Assembly (NCBI GenBank): GCA_028715315.1
Contig: JAQUSA010000052.1
Location: 1 to 7,043 of the forward strand
Length of the DNA stretch: 7,043 nucleotides
Direction: 5' to 3'
Source of the DNA: Candidatus Omnitrophota bacterium
GTDB taxonomy: Bacteria > Omnitrophota > Gorgyraeia > Pluralincolimonadales > Pluralincolimonadaceae
Every line of letters begins with the position of its first letter. Within the stretch, counting starts at the first letter, position 1. The translations under genes and the position numbers were made by a program. Below, one piece after another: positions 1 to 6,240 of this stretch. The notes under the pieces were generated by a model. It was not told where the DNA came from. It saw only the letters and a list, made by a program, of their open reading frames with translations, and did no database searches.

Positions 1-114
1 GTCTCCGTGAACGCGCTGAAACGCGCGGTGACCGTAGATTGCGGGGACGGCAAGTACACCGAGATCGCGTGCAGCTGCCCGCAGGGATGCAAGCTGCACA
101 TCCGTAAAAAATGA
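1..114 (+). CDS. C-terminal fragment of probable RicT/YaaT-like PSP1-domain protein
   Basis: The first reading frame is open from the window edge to TGA at 112-114 and gives 37 residues; the 5' part of the gene lies outside. The start of the fragment (VSVNALKRAVTVDCGDGK) resembles the end of the PSP1 domain of RicT/YaaT proteins, where a 'V.vNvLKr.V.V.l.dG' strand is typical. Position supports this: in Bacillus the ricT (yaaT) gene lies a few genes upstream of the methionyl-tRNA synthetase and tatD genes, the same order as here. In B. subtilis RicT is part of the RicA-RicF-RicT Fe-S complex that affects RNA maturation. Oddly, this short tail holds four cysteines (fragment residues 14, 24, 26 and 30, the last three as CSCPQGC), which could bind metal. 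Its stop overlaps the metG start (ATGA). The call rests on a short match plus gene order, so it is moderate. Confidence 0.6.
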   Translation, partial: VSVNALKRAVTVDCGDGKYTEIACSCPQGCKLHIRKK

Positions 115-1658
115 GCAAATTTTACCTTACTACATCGATATATTACGTCAACGCGAAGCCGCACGTGGGCCACTGCTATGAGTCCACCGTCGCGGACGCG
201 CTCGCCCGCTATCATCGCCTGAAAGGCGACGAGGTCTATTTCCTCACCGGCACGGACGAACACGGCCAGAAGGTCGCGAAGGCAGCGGCCGAGGCGGGCG
301 TCTCCACGCAGGAGTTCGTGGACTCCGTGGTCAAACCCTCCATCGACCTTTGGAAGACGATATCCATATCATACGACGATTTCATCCGCACGACGCAGGA
401 ACGCCATATCAAGGTGGTGCAGGCGGTCTTCACGAAATTGCACGAGAAGGGCGAACTCTTTGAGGCCGAATACAAGGGTTGGTACTGCGCGTCATGCGAG
501 GCGTTCTGGCCCGAGAGCCAGCTTGAGGATGGCAACTGCCCCGACTGCAAGCGGCCTGTCGAGCAGATAACCGAGACGAACTGGTTCTTCAGGATGTCGA
601 AATACCGCGACTGGCTGGCCGGGTATATAAAAGAACACAAGGATTTCATAAGGCCTGAATCGAGGAAGAACGAGATATTGAGTTTTCTCGAGCAGCCGCT
701 GCAGGACCTGTGCATATCGCGCCCGAAGAACAGGCTCGAGTGGGGGGTCGAAATACCTTTCGCGAAAGACCATGTCTCGTATGTCTGGTTCGACGCGCTG
801 ATCAATTATATTTCGGCGCTGGGTTATGCGGGTGACGACGCTAAATTCAAGAAATACTGGCCTGCCGACGTGCAGATAGTCGGCAAGGACATAATACGTT
901 TCCATACGGTCTTCTGGCCGATAATACTCCACACGCTCGGCATTGAGCCGCCGAAGACGGTCTTTGCGCACGGCCACTGGCTCGACGCGAAAGGCAGGAA
1001 GATGTCGAAGTCCGTCGGCAATGTCGTCGACCCCGTCGAGATGATAAGCAAATACGGGCCGGACCCGCTCAGGTACTTCCTGCTCAGCGAGATACCGTAC
1101 GGTAATGACGGGCTCTTCTCGGAAGCGGCGCTGGTCAGCCGCCTGAACACGGACCTCGCCAACGATATCGGCAACCTGCTGAACAGGACGCTGACGATGA
1201 TAGAGAAGTATTACGGCGGCAAGGTACCTGCGCCTGCCAACACGCAAGACCCCGGGGACGCGGAACTGAAGCAGATGGCCGCCGGGCTGGCCGCAAAAAT
1301 GGGCGCGGCTATGGCGGATCTCGATTTCCCGAGAGCGCTCGCGGCAATATGGGAGCTGATAAACAAGGCGAACAAATATATAGAAGTGCAGGCGCCGTGG
1401 TCCCTGGACAAGCAGGGGAAGAAGGACCGGCTGTCCGATGTGATGTATAACCTCGCGGAAGTCCTGCGCATAACCGCGATCGCGGTATCGCCGTTCATCC
1501 CGGCGTCCGCGCAGAAGATGTGGGAGCAGTCCGGGATGACGGAACCCCTTTCCAAAATGCGCGTAACGGATATCGAAAAATGGGGCCTCGTTGCGCCCGG
1601 CACACAGGTAAAAAAGGGCGCCGCTTTATTCCCGCGCATAGATACCAAGGCAAAATGA
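111..1658 (+). CDS. metG: Methionyl-tRNA synthetase, short form without C-terminal tRNA-binding domain
   Basis: This cytoplasmic class I aminoacyl-tRNA synthetase charges tRNA-Met with methionine using ATP. The 515-residue protein has the HIGH-type motif HVGH at residues 18-21, the TGTDEHG segment at 46-52, and KMSKS at 297-301. Between them is a zinc knuckle with all four cysteines kept (Cys126, Cys129, Cys143, Cys146). VGKDIIRFH (257-265) belongs to the catalytic Rossmann fold. The anticodon-binding helical domain follows, with NDIGNLLNR at 351-359 and NKYIEVQAPW at 421-430, whose last Trp sits where family members contact the anticodon. The protein ends at the usual 'KKG..LFPRI' (501-510), so the roughly 110-residue EMAP-like dimerisation domain of the longer E. 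coli and B. subtilis enzymes is absent; this is common in short MetRS forms. The ATG overlaps the upstream stop, and the N-terminus (MSKFYLTTSIYYVNAKPHVG) is standard, so the start is secure. The TGA overlaps the next start. Confidence 0.97.
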   Translation: MSKFYLTTSIYYVNAKPHVGHCYESTVADALARYHRLKGDEVYFLTGTDEHGQKVAKAAAEAGVSTQEFVDSVVKPSIDLWKTISISYDDFIRTTQERHIKVVQAVFTKLHEKGELFEAEYKGWYCASCEAFWPESQLEDGNCPDCKRPVEQITETNWFFRMSKYRDWLAGYIKEHKDFIRPESRKNEILSFLEQPLQDLCISRPKNRLEWGVEIPFAKDHVSYVWFDALINYISALGYAGDDAKFKKYWPADVQIVGKDIIRFHTVFWPIILHTLGIEPPKTVFAHGHWLDAKGRKMSKSVGNVVDPVEMISKYGPDPLRYFLLSEIPYGNDGLFSEAALVSRLNTDLANDIGNLLNRTLTMIEKYYGGKVPAPANTQDPGDAELKQMAAGLAAKMGAAMADLDFPRALAAIWELINKANKYIEVQAPWSLDKQGKKDRLSDVMYNLAEVLRITAIAVSPFIPASAQKMWEQSGMTEPLSKMRVTDIEKWGLVAPGTQVKKGAALFPRIDTKAK

Positions 1659-3040
1659 CCAAGCTTGTCGATACGCACTGCCACCTGGATTTCCCCGAGT
1701 TCGATGCAGACAGGGACGATGTGATAAAGAGGGCCGGGGAAGCGGGGATCGGAAATATCATCAATGTCGCGAGCAGCCTCGAGGGCTCGCGCAGGTCCGC
1801 CGCGCTCGCCGAAAAGTACGATTGTGTCTACGCCTCCGTAGGGATCCATCCGCACGACGCTAAAGAGCTCACCCCCGGCGCGTTATCCGAAATAAAGGAA
1901 CTCGCGAAGCGCGATAAGGTCGTCGCGATAGGCGAGGTCGGGCTAGACTATTACAGGAACCTCTCTCCGGCAGATTTACAGCAGAAAGCGTTCAGGACGT
2001 TCCTTTCGCTCGCGAAGGAGACCGGCCTGCCGCTTATCATCCATTGCCGCGAGGCGCGCGAAGACATGCTGAAGATACTGAAGCAGGAGATGGGAACCTC
2101 CGGCGTAAAAGGCGTGATACATTGTTTCCCCGCCGACACGGAGCTGCTTAACAGCGCTCTCGACCTCGGCATGCACGTCTCGTTCACCTGCAATATCACC
2201 TTCAAGAATGCCTCGGCCCTGAGGAGCCTAGTCAAGGACCTCGTGCCGATGGACAGGATGCTTGTCGAGACGGACGCGCCGTATCTCGCGCCGGAAGGCA
2301 TGCGCGGAAAGCGCAACGAGCCGGCATTCATGCTTAAGGCGGTCGAAGAGATCGCGAGACTAAAAAATCTCAGGCCGGAAGATGTCGCCCGCGCCACGAC
2401 GCTCAACTGCGCGAACCTGTTCGGCTGCGGAGCTCCCGCGCCCGCGCCGGCGGTCGTATACCCGATAAGGAATTCCTTATACATAAACCTCACTAACAGG
2501 TGCTCGAGCAATTGCGAATTCTGCGTCACGAAATCCACCGACTTCGTGATGGGGCATAACCTACGCCTTAAAGGGGAGCCGTCCGCAAAGGAAGTGTTAG
2601 ACGCCGTCGGCGACCCCAAGAAATATGACGAGATAGTCTTCTGCGGTTACGGCGAACCGACGCTGCGCCTTGACTGCCTGATAGAGACGGCCAAAGCGTT
2701 GAAAAAGCAGGGTGCCAGGCTGCGCCTTACGACCAACGGGCACGGCAACCTGATAAATAAACATCGCATAGTCGACGACCTTGCCGGCCTTATCGACCGC
2801 GTCAGCGTGAGCCTCAACGCTCCCGACAGGGAGACTTACGACAGGATCTGCAAGCCCGCTTTCGGGCCGGGCACCTACGATGAGGTAAAGAAGTTCATTG
2901 TTGAATGCAGGGAGAAGCTTCCCGAGGTGGAGGTTACGTGCGTGGATTATAAGGGCGTGGATATGGGGGCATGCGAAAGGACGGCGACGCAGGAGCTCAA
3001 GGTCAGGTTCAGGCCAAGGAGGCACAATGTCGTCGGCTGA
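1655..3040 (+). CDS. TatD-family metal-dependent hydrolase fused to a TatD-linked radical SAM domain
   Basis: A 461-residue two-domain protein. Residues 1-258 are a TatD amidohydrolase-type barrel with metal ligands in place: H8 and H10 (DTHCH), E94 (GEVGLD), H130 (IIHCR), H156 (IHCF) and D207 (ETDAPYL). TatD proteins are Mg-dependent nucleases; some relatives deacylate D-aminoacyl-tRNA. A short PAPAPA linker (261-266) leads to a radical SAM domain with the CxxxCxxC cluster motif at C283, C287 and C290, the SAM-binding GYGEPT at 331-336, and the tail FRPRRHNVVG. This matches the family I know as 'radical SAM protein, TatD family-associated' (TIGR04038, from memory), whose substrate is unknown. 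The frame is open back to an ATG at 1520, but the start at 1655 is preferred: it gives the conserved N-terminus MTKLVDTHCHLD, has AAGG at 1647-1650 four bases upstream, and forms ATGA with the metG stop. Both active sites look intact. Confidence 0.93.
   Translation: MTKLVDTHCHLDFPEFDADRDDVIKRAGEAGIGNIINVASSLEGSRRSAALAEKYDCVYASVGIHPHDAKELTPGALSEIKELAKRDKVVAIGEVGLDYYRNLSPADLQQKAFRTFLSLAKETGLPLIIHCREAREDMLKILKQEMGTSGVKGVIHCFPADTELLNSALDLGMHVSFTCNITFKNASALRSLVKDLVPMDRMLVETDAPYLAPEGMRGKRNEPAFMLKAVEEIARLKNLRPEDVARATTLNCANLFGCGAPAPAPAVVYPIRNSLYINLTNRCSSNCEFCVTKSTDFVMGHNLRLKGEPSAKEVLDAVGDPKKYDEIVFCGYGEPTLRLDCLIETAKALKKQGARLRLTTNGHGNLINKHRIVDDLAGLIDRVSVSLNAPDRETYDRICKPAFGPGTYDEVKKFIVECREKLPEVEVTCVDYKGVDMGACERTATQELKVRFRPRRHNVVG
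3016..3022 (+). promoter_or_regulatory. Strong Shine-Dalgarno site inside the end of the TatD-rSAM gene
   Basis: AAGGAGG, a full match to the anti-Shine-Dalgarno sequence, ends four bases before the ATG at 3027. It lies within the codons for Pro454-Arg456 of the upstream protein, with Arg-Arg encoded as AGG AGG. It decides the start of the CPBP protease gene against an upstream in-frame ATG at 2898 that would overlap the radical SAM domain by 143 bases. It is the strongest ribosome-binding site in the window. Confidence 0.85.
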
Positions 3041-4094
3041 AGGTTTCGCGGATTTCATCAGGCGGAACAGGATATATATCCTGATGCTCGTGCTGATAGC
3101 CTCGTTCGAGGTCATCTTCGCGCTTTATCCCGTAAAGCATGACAAGCCGGCCGAAGAGGACAAGAAAGCCGGCCGCATGCTGACGTCCGAGGAGATATCC
3201 GCGCAGGAAACGAGGATAAAGGAGCTGCTCTCGAATAACAGGCCGCTCGCTTTCACGCTTTCCGCCAGCACGTTCGCCTGTTCGGCCGCGCTGATGGTCG
3301 GGCTCGTCCTGCTCGTGAAACGCCTTACGCGAAAACTTAACGGTTTCGACATGATGCCGGGGATAGGCTCCACGCCGGACGTGAAGTGGGGAATAATTGA
3401 CATATTCAGGATTATCATCGTGTTCTATTTCCTCGGGTATCTCCTGCAGGGGATAGAGCTTGCAGGCGCCGGGTTCGCGGGGGTAAAGGATGTCGACGAG
3501 AAGCTCTTCACCGTCATCAACGCGACGCTGATGGATATCACGGGGCTCCTGATAGTCCTGTATTTCGTCCTGCGCAAGTTCAAGGGCGGGTACGGGGACC
3601 TCGGGCTGTCCGCGAAGAATATTTTCAGGGATATCAAGATAGGCCTCGGCGGTTACCTGATGCTCATACCCTTACTGGCCGTCATAATGATATTTGTGCT
3701 GCTGGCGCTCAGGATATTCAATTACGAGCCGAATGAGACGAAAGCGCTCGAGATACTTTACGAGATGAACAGGCCGAAGCTGCTCCTGGTGCTCACGGGC
3801 CTCGTGACCCTGCTCGGCCCGGTAATGGAAGAACTTTTTTTCAGGGGGTTCGCTTACCCGGCGGTCAAGAAGAGGATAGGCGCGCGCAACGCGATAATAC
3901 TCGTCTCCCTGGTATTCTCCATGCTGCACCTTAACATAGTGTCGTTCTTCCCGATACTCGCGCTGGGCATACTGCTCGCATACCTTTATGAGAAGACAGG
4001 CTCTTTAATCCCGTGTATTGCGGTCCATGTGGTGCATAATACGGCCGTCGTGTTTTTCGTGTTCCTTTACAAGATGATCGCGCTTCCCAGATAG
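3027..4094 (+). CDS. CPBP-family intramembrane glutamic endopeptidase (Abi/Rce1-like)
   Basis: A 355-residue polytopic membrane protein of the CPBP family (PF02517), related to the eukaryotic CAAX protease Rce1. The three active-site motifs are present: EExxxR at E268, E269, R273 (MEELFFR); FxxxH at F297-H301 (FSMLH); and HxxxN at H334-N338 (HVVHN). About eight or nine hydrophobic segments can be seen, near residues 16-33, 79-97, 122-141, 165-182, 207-229, 251-266, 287-300, 305-320 and 327-347. A charged, extramembrane stretch (about 37-73, rich in Lys and Glu) follows the first helix. The catalytic core occupies roughly the last 110 residues, so the first 240 residues are lineage-specific membrane scaffold. 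Bacterial members have diverse or unknown substrates. The ATG at 3027 overlaps the preceding gene by 14 bases and has an excellent ribosome-binding site at 3016-3022. Nothing in its neighbours reveals its substrate; no bacteriocin gene is adjacent. Confidence 0.9.
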   Translation: MSSAEGFADFIRRNRIYILMLVLIASFEVIFALYPVKHDKPAEEDKKAGRMLTSEEISAQETRIKELLSNNRPLAFTLSASTFACSAALMVGLVLLVKRLTRKLNGFDMMPGIGSTPDVKWGIIDIFRIIIVFYFLGYLLQGIELAGAGFAGVKDVDEKLFTVINATLMDITGLLIVLYFVLRKFKGGYGDLGLSAKNIFRDIKIGLGGYLMLIPLLAVIMIFVLLALRIFNYEPNETKALEILYEMNRPKLLLVLTGLVTLLGPVMEELFFRGFAYPAVKKRIGARNAIILVSLVFSMLHLNIVSFFPILALGILLAYLYEKTGSLIPCIAVHVVHNTAVVFFVFLYKMIALPR

Positions 4095-4102
4095 GGCCTG
4101 AT

Positions 4103-5209
4103 ATGCCTTCAAGAGTCTCGATAACCAGGGCGTCCTCTTATGATGCGGCCGAGGTATATTCCGCTGTGAAAAAATCGGTGGATTTCATCGGCGGCATGGC
4201 GGCTTTCGTCAGGAAGGGCGAGAACATATTGTTGAAGCCCAACCTGCTTTCCGCCAGGCCTCCAGAATCGGGCGTGTGTACGCATCCCGAGGTGGTGCGC
4301 GCGGTCGCCCGGCTCGCGAAGGGGGAAGGGGCCCGGATATTCCTGGGCGATTCTCCCGGAGGGCTCGGATACAAAAGCGCCGGCTCTACCTACGAAGCCT
4401 CGGGAATGAAAAAGGTCTGCGAAGAAGAGGGCATCACGCTTGTCGATTTCGACTCGGCGCGCAATATCGACGGGATGCCAATAGCGGCCTGGGCGAAGGA
4501 TGTTGACGGGATAATAACGGTCCCGAAGATGAAGACGCACGGCCTTATGACGCTTACCGGCGCGGTGAAGAATTCCTACGGGCTCGCGGTCGGCCACTTC
4601 AAGGCGGCCTGCCACCTGAAGGCGCCGATGCCCGAGGATTTCGCCAAGAGGGTGGTCGATGTCTTCGAGACGGCCGTGCCGCGGCTTGCGGTGATGGACG
4701 GGATAGTCGCGATGGAAGGCGACGGCCCCGCCGCCGGAAAGCTGCGCAATGCCGGGCTTATCATCGCGGGCCACGATTGTGTCGCGTGCGACGCCGTATT
4801 CGCTGGGATCGCGGGGCTCGACCCGCTGAAGGTCTATATCATCGCCGAGGCGTACAAACGCAGGCTCGGGGAAGCGGACCTTTCGAAGATCGAGGTCCTC
4901 GGCGAGAGCATCAGTGACGCGAAGCTCGCGAATTTCAAATTGCCGCGCGCTTCGGCGGTCATGAAGGTGCCGAAGCCGATCCTGAAGGTCCTGGCAAAAG
5001 CGATAAGGTTTTTGCCGCGGATAAATGATAAAATATGTCGAAGGTGCCGGATATGCGAGAAGAGCTGCCCGGCAGAATGCATAACGATAAACGAAAAGGG
5101 ATCCGGCATAGATTATGACAGCTGCATCAAATGTTTTTGCTGCCACGAACTGTGCCCGTACGGCGCGATATCGATAAAGCGCAGCCTGCTGGCTAAGATC
5201 ATAAGGTAA
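4103..5209 (+). CDS. DUF362 domain protein with C-terminal 2x[4Fe-4S] ferredoxin domain
   Basis: A 368-residue protein without signal peptide or membrane segments, so probably cytoplasmic. Residues 1 to about 285 form a DUF362 domain (PF04015), recognised by LLKPNLL (43-49), GDSPGG (82-87), VPKMKTHGLMTLTGAVKN (140-157) and VMDGIVAMEGDGP (197-209). The C-terminus carries two ferredoxin [4Fe-4S] motifs, CxxCxxCxxxCP at C312, C315, C318, C322 and at C341, C344, C347, C351; C326 and C346 are extra cysteines. The family function is not established; the ferredoxin domain points to electron transfer. It starts 8 bases after the protease stop; AGGG at 4093-4096 is a modest ribosome-binding site. An AT-richer patch near 5022-5037 marks the join between the domains. 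In this operon it could supply electrons to the radical SAM domain encoded upstream, but that is conjecture. The product name is secure, the biochemical role is not. Confidence 0.92.
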   Translation: MPSRVSITRASSYDAAEVYSAVKKSVDFIGGMAAFVRKGENILLKPNLLSARPPESGVCTHPEVVRAVARLAKGEGARIFLGDSPGGLGYKSAGSTYEASGMKKVCEEEGITLVDFDSARNIDGMPIAAWAKDVDGIITVPKMKTHGLMTLTGAVKNSYGLAVGHFKAACHLKAPMPEDFAKRVVDVFETAVPRLAVMDGIVAMEGDGPAAGKLRNAGLIIAGHDCVACDAVFAGIAGLDPLKVYIIAEAYKRRLGEADLSKIEVLGESISDAKLANFKLPRASAVMKVPKPILKVLAKAIRFLPRINDKICRRCRICEKSCPAECITINEKGSGIDYDSCIKCFCCHELCPYGAISIKRSLLAKIIR

Positions 5210-5214
5210 ATAAA

Positions 5215-6240
5215 ATGTCCATCCAGACAATCAAGTGGCACGGGAATTCAGTAAAGATCATCGACCAGACGCTGCTCCCCGGCAAGGTCGTCTACCTGGA
5301 ATTCCGCGACGTTAAAAGCTTCTGGCAAGCGATAAAGAAGCTGCAGGTCCGCGGCGCGCCGGCGCTCGGCGTAGCGGCGGCATACGGGGCATATCTCGGC
5401 ATTAAAGGTTCGCGCGCGAAAGACCATAAGGCGTTCATGCGCGAGCTCGACGGCATGATAAGATTCATCGGTTCGGCCCGCCCGACGGCGGTGAACCTCT
5501 TCTGGGGGCTGGCCAGGATGAAGGCCGCCGCCGGGAGGAACAAGGACAAGCCGATCCCCCGGATAAAGGAAGCCCTGTTGGGCGAAGCGCACAAAATTTA
5601 CGAAGAGGACAGGGCGATATGCAGGAAGATGGCCGACCATGGCGCGCGGCTTATAAAGAACGGAGATGTGATATTGACGCACTGCAACGCGGGTGCGCTC
5701 GCGACGGCTGATTACGGGACCGCGCTGGGCGTGATGTACCGCGCCAAGGAGAAAGGGAAAAAATTCAGGGTTTACGCCGACGAGACGAGGCCGCTGCTCC
5801 AGGGCGCGCGCCTTACCGCGTGGGAACTTATGCATGAGGGCATTGACGTGACGCTGATCTGCGATAACATGGCCGCGCATGTGATGGGCCTCGGGAAGGT
5901 AACAAAGGTCATCGTGGGCGCCGACAGGATAACGCGCAACGGCGACACGGCGAACAAGATAGGCACATACGGCGTCGCGGTCCTCGCGAAATACCACAGG
6001 ATACCCTTTTACGTGGTAGCGCCGGTATCGACGATAGATTTCAATATGGCCCGGGGCGGCAGCATACCTATCGAAGAGCGGCATGGCGGGGAGATAACGA
6101 CGATACGCGGGAATATGATCGCCCCGAAAGGCGTAAAGACGTATTGCCCTGCTTTCGATGTGACGCCGGCGGGGCTTATAACCGCGATAGTGACGGAAAA
6201 GGGAGTGTTCAAGCCCGGTGAAATTAAAAAGATTAGGTGA
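5215..6240 (+). CDS. mtnA: S-methyl-5-thioribose-1-phosphate isomerase
   Basis: MtnA converts 5-methylthioribose-1-phosphate to 5-methylthioribulose-1-phosphate in methionine salvage, and family members can also isomerise 5-deoxyribose-1-phosphate. The 341-residue length is typical. Family motifs run in order: VRGAPALGVAAAYGAYLG (45-62), RPTAVNLFWGL (89-99), THCNAGALAT (155-164), ADETRPLLQGARLTAWEL (188-205), DNMAAHVMG (217-225), VGADRI (234-239) and NGDTANKIGTYG (242-253). The catalytic pair is kept: Cys157 and Asp237, the same 80-residue spacing as Cys160/Asp240 of the B. subtilis enzyme. This argues against the related eIF2B-alpha-like or ribose-1,5-bisphosphate isomerase groups, though these share the fold. 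The start lies 5 bases after the DUF362 stop, with AAGG at 5203-5206 eight bases upstream. No other methionine-salvage gene is in the window. The 3' end overlaps thiL by 23 bases. Confidence 0.95.
   Translation: MSIQTIKWHGNSVKIIDQTLLPGKVVYLEFRDVKSFWQAIKKLQVRGAPALGVAAAYGAYLGIKGSRAKDHKAFMRELDGMIRFIGSARPTAVNLFWGLARMKAAAGRNKDKPIPRIKEALLGEAHKIYEEDRAICRKMADHGARLIKNGDVILTHCNAGALATADYGTALGVMYRAKEKGKKFRVYADETRPLLQGARLTAWELMHEGIDVTLICDNMAAHVMGLGKVTKVIVGADRITRNGDTANKIGTYGVAVLAKYHRIPFYVVAPVSTIDFNMARGGSIPIEERHGGEITTIRGNMIAPKGVKTYCPAFDVTPAGLITAIVTEKGVFKPGEIKKIR
6199..6220 (+). promoter_or_regulatory. Probable ribosome-binding site and GTG start of thiL inside mtnA
   Basis: AAGGGAG at 6199-6205 contains a GGAG core and lies 12 bases before the GTG at 6218-6220, a rather long spacing. 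The site is wholly within the mtnA coding region, so thiL is probably translated by coupling to mtnA. No in-frame ATG nearby would preserve the conserved ThiL N-terminus, so the GTG is the best start. Confidence 0.6.

Noticed and set aside
492..1247. Open frame on the - strand (251 codons) opposite metG
   Set aside because: Arg/Val-rich shadow frame with no motifs, covered by the metG catalytic domain.
1520..1654. In-frame upstream extension of the TatD-rSAM gene to an ATG at 1520
   Set aside because: The 45 extra residues lie over the metG 3' end in another frame, are unlike TatD proteins, and the ATG at 1655 gives the conserved N-terminus with a ribosome-binding site.
2898..3026. In-frame upstream extension of the CPBP protease gene to an ATG at 2898
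   Set aside because: It would add 43 Arg/Trp-rich residues read across the conserved end of the radical SAM domain; the perfect Shine-Dalgarno at 3016-3022 fixes the start at 3027.
5020..5040. AT-rich patch within the DUF362 gene considered as an internal promoter or start site
   Set aside because: It encodes the linker just before the ferredoxin domain in the correct frame; the nearby ATG is out of frame and leads to no recognisable protein.
4109..5230. Long open frame on the - strand (373 codons) opposite the DUF362 gene
   Set aside because: It is rich in Arg, His, Tyr and Pro, as expected for the complement of a GC-biased gene, shows no family motifs, and lies opposite a well-conserved gene.
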